From UBA8914 sp034002905 (GTDB lineage Bacteria > Pseudomonadota > Alphaproteobacteria > UBA9219), in assembly GCA_034002905.1 (NCBI GenBank), contig JAVEZQ010000001.1, forward strand, positions 62,001 to 126,000: DNA of 64,000 bases. Direction: 5' to 3'. Below are positions 59,929-64,000 of this stretch, piece by piece (the first letter of the stretch is position 1; every line of letters starts with the position of its first letter). The position numbers and the translations under genes were made by a program. The notes beneath the pieces were generated by a model that made no database searches, had not been told where the DNA came from, and was given only the letters and a program-made list of their open reading frames with translations.

Positions 59929-60972
59929 TTAGCGGCGGATTGGAGGGAGAGGCGGAAGAGGTGGTTGGCCACTCGCACCAGAGGCCATTCCTGCTGGGAC
60001 GGCAGAAGGTTTGGCAATAGACCCAGGGGCAGGCATGTTGGCAAGGCGTGCTGATATGCGGTCGATATAGGTTGACATCATGCCAATTTTGTTCTCGCGG
60101 ATAAGGCCGCGTATAGGATCCGCCGGTGCATTCTCTTCGGTGAACAGATAGCGTACGAAAGGCCCTTCCTCTTTGAGCGTCTGGTGCAGCAATGCCGTAA
60201 GGCATCCGGCTAATATATCCGCTGCCCCTTTGCCCATGGATTGTTCGGCAAGAAAGAGCAGACCAATGAGAGCGTCTTCGGGCATGCCGCCGTGGAATGT
60301 CGTGATAACGGTGTGACCTGTGGTCGCGGCGTTCAAAAGAAGTTCAGCCGTTTTGGGCGTGCGGACCTCACCAACAAAAATATAGCGTGGAGCCCATCCC
60401 ATAATGTTGCTTAAAGCCTCTTCCCATCCTTGTTCATTCTGGGGCTCGATTTGGAAGCATTGACCACTATCGCCATGCCGACCCTTTAACACGTATTCAA
60501 CCGGTTCTTCGATTGTAATGGCAAGGCCACCGTAGGATTGGAGGTAATCGACCAAGAGACCGGAAGCCGTTGTTGTCTTGCCTTGCATGGCCGAGCCGGA
60601 GACAAGGATAAGGCCTTCGCGTTCACCAATGGAGTGAAGATGGTTGTGTATATGCGGAGCAAAGCCAAGCGAATCCAGTTTTGGTAGATTCTCCTCAATG
60701 CGTCGTGCACAAGCCCATACGGATCCATCCGCCATAATTTGTTTCGACAGGCGGCACCGCGTGCCATTGTGCTGAACGATTCCGCGTGCGCGATCCTGTA
60801 ACTCGGCTTTGACCGCCGTTGCAAATTGCTCGACGATAGGCAAGAAGTCATCGGGAATTGGCAGGTTTTTGGCCCCTTGATTGCGGTCTTTTGCGCGATA
60901 AGTGGGCTTTTCTTGTTGATCAAGCCGGACGTAGAGATTGAGGAAAGGAAGTTCTGAGAGGGACTGAGACAT
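59929..60972 (-). CDS. PilT/DotB-like secretion or pilus ATPase, copy 2
   Basis: Tandem paralogue of 347 residues. Walker A is GSAMQGKTTTAS (still GxxxxGKT). The Asp box ITIEEPVEYVL has Glu instead of Asp. Walker B is YIFVGEVRTPKTAEL and the His box TTGHTVITTFHGG. The N-terminus FLNLYVRLDQQEKPTYRAKD matches copy 1, but overall they have diverged clearly. The C-terminal tail ends in a Pro-rich LPPLPPIRR. It starts 9 bp after pyrC and 12 bp before copy 1, so pyrC-ATPase2-ATPase1 may be one transcript. The two copies may form a hetero-hexamer or act at different stages. Confidence 0.83.
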   Translation of the reverse strand: MSQSLSELPFLNLYVRLDQQEKPTYRAKDRNQGAKNLPIPDDFLPIVEQFATAVKAELQDRARGIVQHNGTRCRLSKQIMADGSVWACARRIEENLPKLDSLGFAPHIHNHLHSIGEREGLILVSGSAMQGKTTTASGLLVDYLQSYGGLAITIEEPVEYVLKGRHGDSGQCFQIEPQNEQGWEEALSNIMGWAPRYIFVGEVRTPKTAELLLNAATTGHTVITTFHGGMPEDALIGLLFLAEQSMGKGAADILAGCLTALLHQTLKEEGPFVRYLFTEENAPADPIRGLIRENKIGMMSTYIDRISARLANMPAPGSIAKPSAVPAGMASGASGQPPLPPLPPIRR

Positions 60973-60981
60973 CGCAGATCC

Positions 60982-62070
60982 TTAGGGTTGAGCCGCATAA
61001 GACGAGGAAGACTCGATAATACGCCACGAAAGAGCGGATTGGTGAGGAAAGACAACTATTTCTGCCCCATCCTCTGTTAAAATCGGCTTAAGAGGGGGCA
61101 GAGGTGTTGGCGACTTCTCCAAAGTTATCGAGGCTGTGTTGACGGGGACTTTGTAAAAGGTTGCGCCATTGGTGCTAAGAAAATCACCAAGCTTATTCAA
61201 GGCATTAGCATGATCGAATATCTCGGCATAGAGCGAAAGGGCATTGGCTGCACCGAAAATCCCGCCTGCGCCATTGGCCGTTTCCTTCGCCGTGCGAGGG
61301 TGAGGCGCGCTATCGGTTCCGGCGAAGATCATGGAGGCACCAGATGTGGCGGCCTGAATAAGCGCCTGACGATCCTCCTCACGCTTGGCGATGGGCAGGC
61401 AGAACAAATGCGGAGAAATGCCATTTTCGAAGATGGCGCTCCTGTTGATCCATAAATGATGTGGGGTTATTGTACCCGCAAGACGCCCGATCTGTCCCTC
61501 GGTCATAACATAGTGGACAGCTGTTTTGGTGGTCAGGTGTTCCAGAATAATCCGAAGTTCCGGAAAGCTCCGGCGCATCGGGATGAGAATTCGTTCGATA
61601 AAAACGGCCTCACGGTCAAAAAAATCTACGGAGGGGTCAACAAACTCGCCGTGAATAGACAGGGGCATGCCTATTCGTTGAAGGCGATCGAGGATGTGAG
61701 AAATCCCCTGCACATCCGTGACACCTAGGTCCGAGTTGGTTGTTGCACCAGCAGGATAAAGCTTGGCGGCAAATAATATGTTGTCCCGAAAGCCTTTTTC
61801 CAAGTCGTCCGGGTTGGTCGTATCAGTTAAATAGGCAGTCATAAGCGGGGTGAAGTCCACCCCTTCCGGTAAAGCTGCCAGAATGCGCTCCCGATAGGCG
61901 GCCGCATCGGCTGTCGTCCTGATCGGGGGCTTCAGATTGGGCATGACGATAGCGCGCGCGAAATGTCGGGCGGTATAGGGCACAACAGCCTTCATCATAG
62001 CCCCATCGCGCAGGTGCAGGTGCCAGTCGTCGGGTTTGGGAATTGTAAGTGTGGTTGGGCGTGTGGTCAT
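60982..62070 (-). CDS. pyrC: Dihydroorotase, PyrC type II
   Basis: Zinc enzyme closing carbamoyl-aspartate to dihydroorotate (362 residues). Metal-binding DDWHLHLRDG near residue 14; ARAIVMPNLKPPI; the second His region SIHGEFVDPSVDFFDREAVF, by its ends; ILEHLTTKTAVHYV; and the Asp motif FAGTDSAPHPRTAKE. This is the E. coli-like type II enzyme (about 348 aa). Upstream of it lie about 260 bp of non-coding DNA shared with divergent hisS. Confidence 0.94.
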   Translation of the reverse strand: MTTRPTTLTIPKPDDWHLHLRDGAMMKAVVPYTARHFARAIVMPNLKPPIRTTADAAAYRERILAALPEGVDFTPLMTAYLTDTTNPDDLEKGFRDNILFAAKLYPAGATTNSDLGVTDVQGISHILDRLQRIGMPLSIHGEFVDPSVDFFDREAVFIERILIPMRRSFPELRIILEHLTTKTAVHYVMTEGQIGRLAGTITPHHLWINRSAIFENGISPHLFCLPIAKREEDRQALIQAATSGASMIFAGTDSAPHPRTAKETANGAGGIFGAANALSLYAEIFDHANALNKLGDFLSTNGATFYKVPVNTASITLEKSPTPLPPLKPILTEDGAEIVVFPHQSALSWRIIESSSSYAAQP

Positions 62071-62332
62071 TAAATCCTCGGCAGGGGCGAAGTCGGCGGT
62101 GGGTGCCTTGTGGTCCTTTAATATAACTAAAGTTAACGGAATGAACAGGGGTGGTTTGCGATTCTGTTACCTGTTTGTATCCGTATCTGTAATTTCTGCG
62201 TTTTTGGTTAGATTTCTGCGGGCTGCGCTTGTTTTTCTTTAGGTTTTTGTCTTATTGTAACCCTTTGTCAGCACAAGCGGCATTTTGGCCTTGGGCTGAA
62301 AGAGTCATGACAAATGGAAGAAAGAAAATAGT

Positions 62333-63694
62333 ATGTCCTTGATTAAACCGCGCATTCCTTCTGGAACTTTGGAGCTGTTACCTCGCAACCAAATGGTGTT
62401 TCAGCATATGCTTGATGTCATTCGTCGTGGATATGAACGGTTCGGTTTTGTTCAGGTCGAGACGCCTGTTTTTGAGCACAAGGATATTTTACTCACAAAG
62501 TCTGGGGGGGAAACGGAAAAACAGGTTTACTTTGTACAATCAACAGGATCGTTGGCACAAGGTTACGAGCCCGATATGGCACTTCACTTTGATTTGACGG
62601 TCCCTTTGGCGCGTTATGTTGCAATGCGTGAACGTGAACTGGCTTTTCCTTTTCGTCGCTATCAAATTCAGAGATCCTATCGCGGAGAGCGTCCCCAGAA
62701 AGGCAGGGCCCGCGAGTTTTATCAGTGCGATATCGACGTGATCGGTAAAGACAAGCTTGATCCCTCATACGATGCCGAACTTCCCGCTATCATTGTCGAG
62801 ATATTTACGGAGCTAGGCCTCAAAGAATTCACAATTCACTTCAGCAATCGCAAAATCCTACTCGGTCTTTTGCAAGCGTGGGGCGTTGCGGATTTTGAAA
62901 CGCAAACCTTGATTGTGCGCGAGATTGATAAGCTTGACAAAATTGGTATTGAAAAAGTTCGGGAGTCTGTTTTGGAACTGGGGCTTGCGCCAGAAGCAAC
63001 GGACAAACTTCTTGCCTTAATCGTCCTGCGTGGAACGAAAGAAGAGGTGCTAGAGGCTTTGCGGGCACTTAAGGTTGAAACACTTGCCTTTGTTGAAGGC
63101 GTGCATGAACTAGAGGTGATGGTTTCTTCTTTGCGCGCTCTGGGCGTGCCAGAAGAGAGAACGAGGATTAACCTCGCGATTGCGCGTGGCCTCGATTACT
63201 ACACGGGCACAGTGTATGAGACGTTGCTCGACAAATATCCTGAAATTGGCAGCATCTGTTCGGGTGGGCGTTATGACAATTTGGCAAGTATGTACTGCAA
63301 ATCCAAACTACCGGGCGTCGGGCTTTCGATTGGCGCAACGCGCCTTTATGAACTTCTTGAGTCGCTGAATATGCTGCCTCCAGTACCTCACACGACGCGG
63401 GTTCTGATTGCACAGCAGGATGAAAGCCTTGGCCGTGAATATCTTTCTTTGGCCGCGATGCTCAGGAAAAGCGGCCTGACGGTCGAGAACTATCTTGAGC
63501 CGTCCAAACTGGATAAACAACTCAAATACGCTGACAAAGCGGGCATCCCCTATATTGTTATTTATGGTGTAGAAGAGAAAGCTCGCGGGACGGTTCTGCT
63601 TAAGGATATGGCAAGCAAGCAGCAGTCTGAAGTCAAGGTTGCCGAGCTGGCCGATGTGATAAAAGGATTGACCCCTCCGTCTGTTCTTAATTAG
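62333..63694 (+). CDS. hisS: Histidyl-tRNA synthetase
   Basis: Class II synthetase of 453 residues. Motif 1 region FGFVQVETPVFEHKDI; motif 2 AFPFRRYQIQRSYRGERPQKGRAREFYQCDIDVIG (by its ends AFPF and DVIG); histidine A motif ARGLDYYTGTVYET; motif 3 GVGLSIGATRLYELL. A C-terminal anticodon-binding domain begins about residue 360 (RVLIAQQDESLGREYLSLA). It is longer than E. coli HisS (424) but within the alphaproteobacterial range. ATG 62333. Confidence 0.94.
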   Translation: MSLIKPRIPSGTLELLPRNQMVFQHMLDVIRRGYERFGFVQVETPVFEHKDILLTKSGGETEKQVYFVQSTGSLAQGYEPDMALHFDLTVPLARYVAMRERELAFPFRRYQIQRSYRGERPQKGRAREFYQCDIDVIGKDKLDPSYDAELPAIIVEIFTELGLKEFTIHFSNRKILLGLLQAWGVADFETQTLIVREIDKLDKIGIEKVRESVLELGLAPEATDKLLALIVLRGTKEEVLEALRALKVETLAFVEGVHELEVMVSSLRALGVPEERTRINLAIARGLDYYTGTVYETLLDKYPEIGSICSGGRYDNLASMYCKSKLPGVGLSIGATRLYELLESLNMLPPVPHTTRVLIAQQDESLGREYLSLAAMLRKSGLTVENYLEPSKLDKQLKYADKAGIPYIVIYGVEEKARGTVLLKDMASKQQSEVKVAELADVIKGLTPPSVLN

Positions 63695-63730
63695 TCCGTT
63701 TTCTTTTTGTTTCTTGTGTGAGCCCAACTG

Positions 63731-64000
63731 ATGACATCCGCGCGAACAGCTAGGCATAAAAACAGGAAGCCGGTACAAAACAGCCGCAGATCGGGTAAGT
63801 CTAAAGCATATCGCCCTTATCGCATGCGCGTGCCCCAAGTGATATGGCTAGTCCCCTTGGCCTTTCTGATCGGGTTTGGCGGTGTTGTGGGCTTTTTTCT
63901 TGGAGAAGAAATTCGTACCTCCAAGCTTCAGGCCGAGTACCTAACCGACATTGCGGCGAAGGTTCATTATGAGGTCAAGGCGGGGCCGGCACAGGATTTT
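63731..64000 (+). CDS. Membrane-anchored protein, N-terminal part (cut by window edge)
   Basis: Starts at ATG 63731 and runs to the window end (90 codons seen). The very basic cytoplasmic N-terminus (ARTARHKNRKPVQNSRRSGK) is followed by a membrane helix (VIWLVPLAFLIGFGGVVGFF) and a periplasmic start (EYLTDIAAKVHYEVKAGPAQ). The VHYEV-x-GP segment resembles the opening of transglycosylase-domain proteins in alphaproteobacteria, recalled and uncertain. It lies 36 bp after hisS. Confidence 0.5.
   Translation, partial: MTSARTARHKNRKPVQNSRRSGKSKAYRPYRMRVPQVIWLVPLAFLIGFGGVVGFFLGEEIRTSKLQAEYLTDIAAKVHYEVKAGPAQDF

Noticed and set aside
62141..62242. 33-residue hydrophobic open frame in the pyrC-hisS gap
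   Set aside because: Weak ribosome-binding site and no supporting homology; probably chance in a T-rich promoter region.
1..64000. CRISPR array, insertion sequence, integrase or prophage
   Set aside because: No regularly spaced repeats, transposase, integrase or phage structural genes were seen; the S74 domain is the only phage-like element and is part of a pilin gene.

Overview
The window is chromosomal DNA of an alphaproteobacterium with moderate GC. No plasmid, prophage or IS backbone is visible. Supporting gene families and orders are: a double cold-shock-domain protein, a TIGR02300/FYDLN-type zinc-ribbon protein next to aroA, rluD followed by rpoH, tatABC-serS-nlpD, the rpmH-rnpA-yidD-yidC-engB block, a NodT-type outer-membrane factor and a DD-motif RND pump. 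Pilus genes resembling the IncI/R64 thin pilus and two DotB/TraJ-like ATPases recall predatory or host-associated alphaproteobacteria such as the Micavibrio group, but taxonomy cannot be fixed from sequence reading alone.

Layout. 1-0.8 kb: 5' end of valS and a CoA-binding protein. 0.9-7.9 kb: three-gene RND efflux operon with a divergent TetR repressor; a palindrome fills the spacer of the predicted pump promoter. 8-16.7 kb: PBP1A, an SDR-type protein, an unknown gene, prfB with a programmed +1 frameshift, a double cold-shock protein, an unknown secreted protein, a PAP2 phosphatase and MlaC. 16.8-21.5 kb: nlpD-like, serS, tatCBA and divergent miaA. 21.6-23.9 kb: a multiply damaged thrS, a terminator, then infC with a non-canonical AUC start. 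23.9-37.4 kb: housekeeping genes (xseA, purD, tadA, rluB-like, rsmD, mutL, glycosyltransferase, pentapeptide-repeat protein, LD-carboxypeptidase, pyrE, hisD, hisG, ihfB). 37.5-40.6 kb: Kef/YbaL-type antiporter, orphan Flp pilin, CorA.

40.8-45.4 kb is the main accessory region: two type IV prepilins, a pilin-like protein without the processing motif, a PilM-like protein and a PilV-like prepilin whose C-terminus is a phage-type peptidase S74 intramolecular chaperone, followed by a Cys-rich secreted protein. 45.5-48.3 kb: rluD, rpoH and an HExxH protein. 48.4-51 kb: a small unknown gene, a large unknown gene and a nucleoside hydrolase. 51-64 kb: Tat-type amidase, ribosome/membrane-biogenesis block, two small secreted proteins, recX, a TIGR02300-like gene, aroA, two tandem DotB-like ATPases, pyrC, hisS and the start of a membrane protein.

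Functional links. The Tat genes, the degenerate LytM/NlpD protein and the amidase with a twin-arginine signal make a plausible septal peptidoglycan-splitting set. The pilus genes and DotB-like ATPases may be parts of one dispersed R64/T4BSS-like apparatus. The most striking observations are the prepilin-S74 fusion, the multiply deleted thrS, the AUC start of infC and the operator-in-promoter arrangement of the efflux locus.
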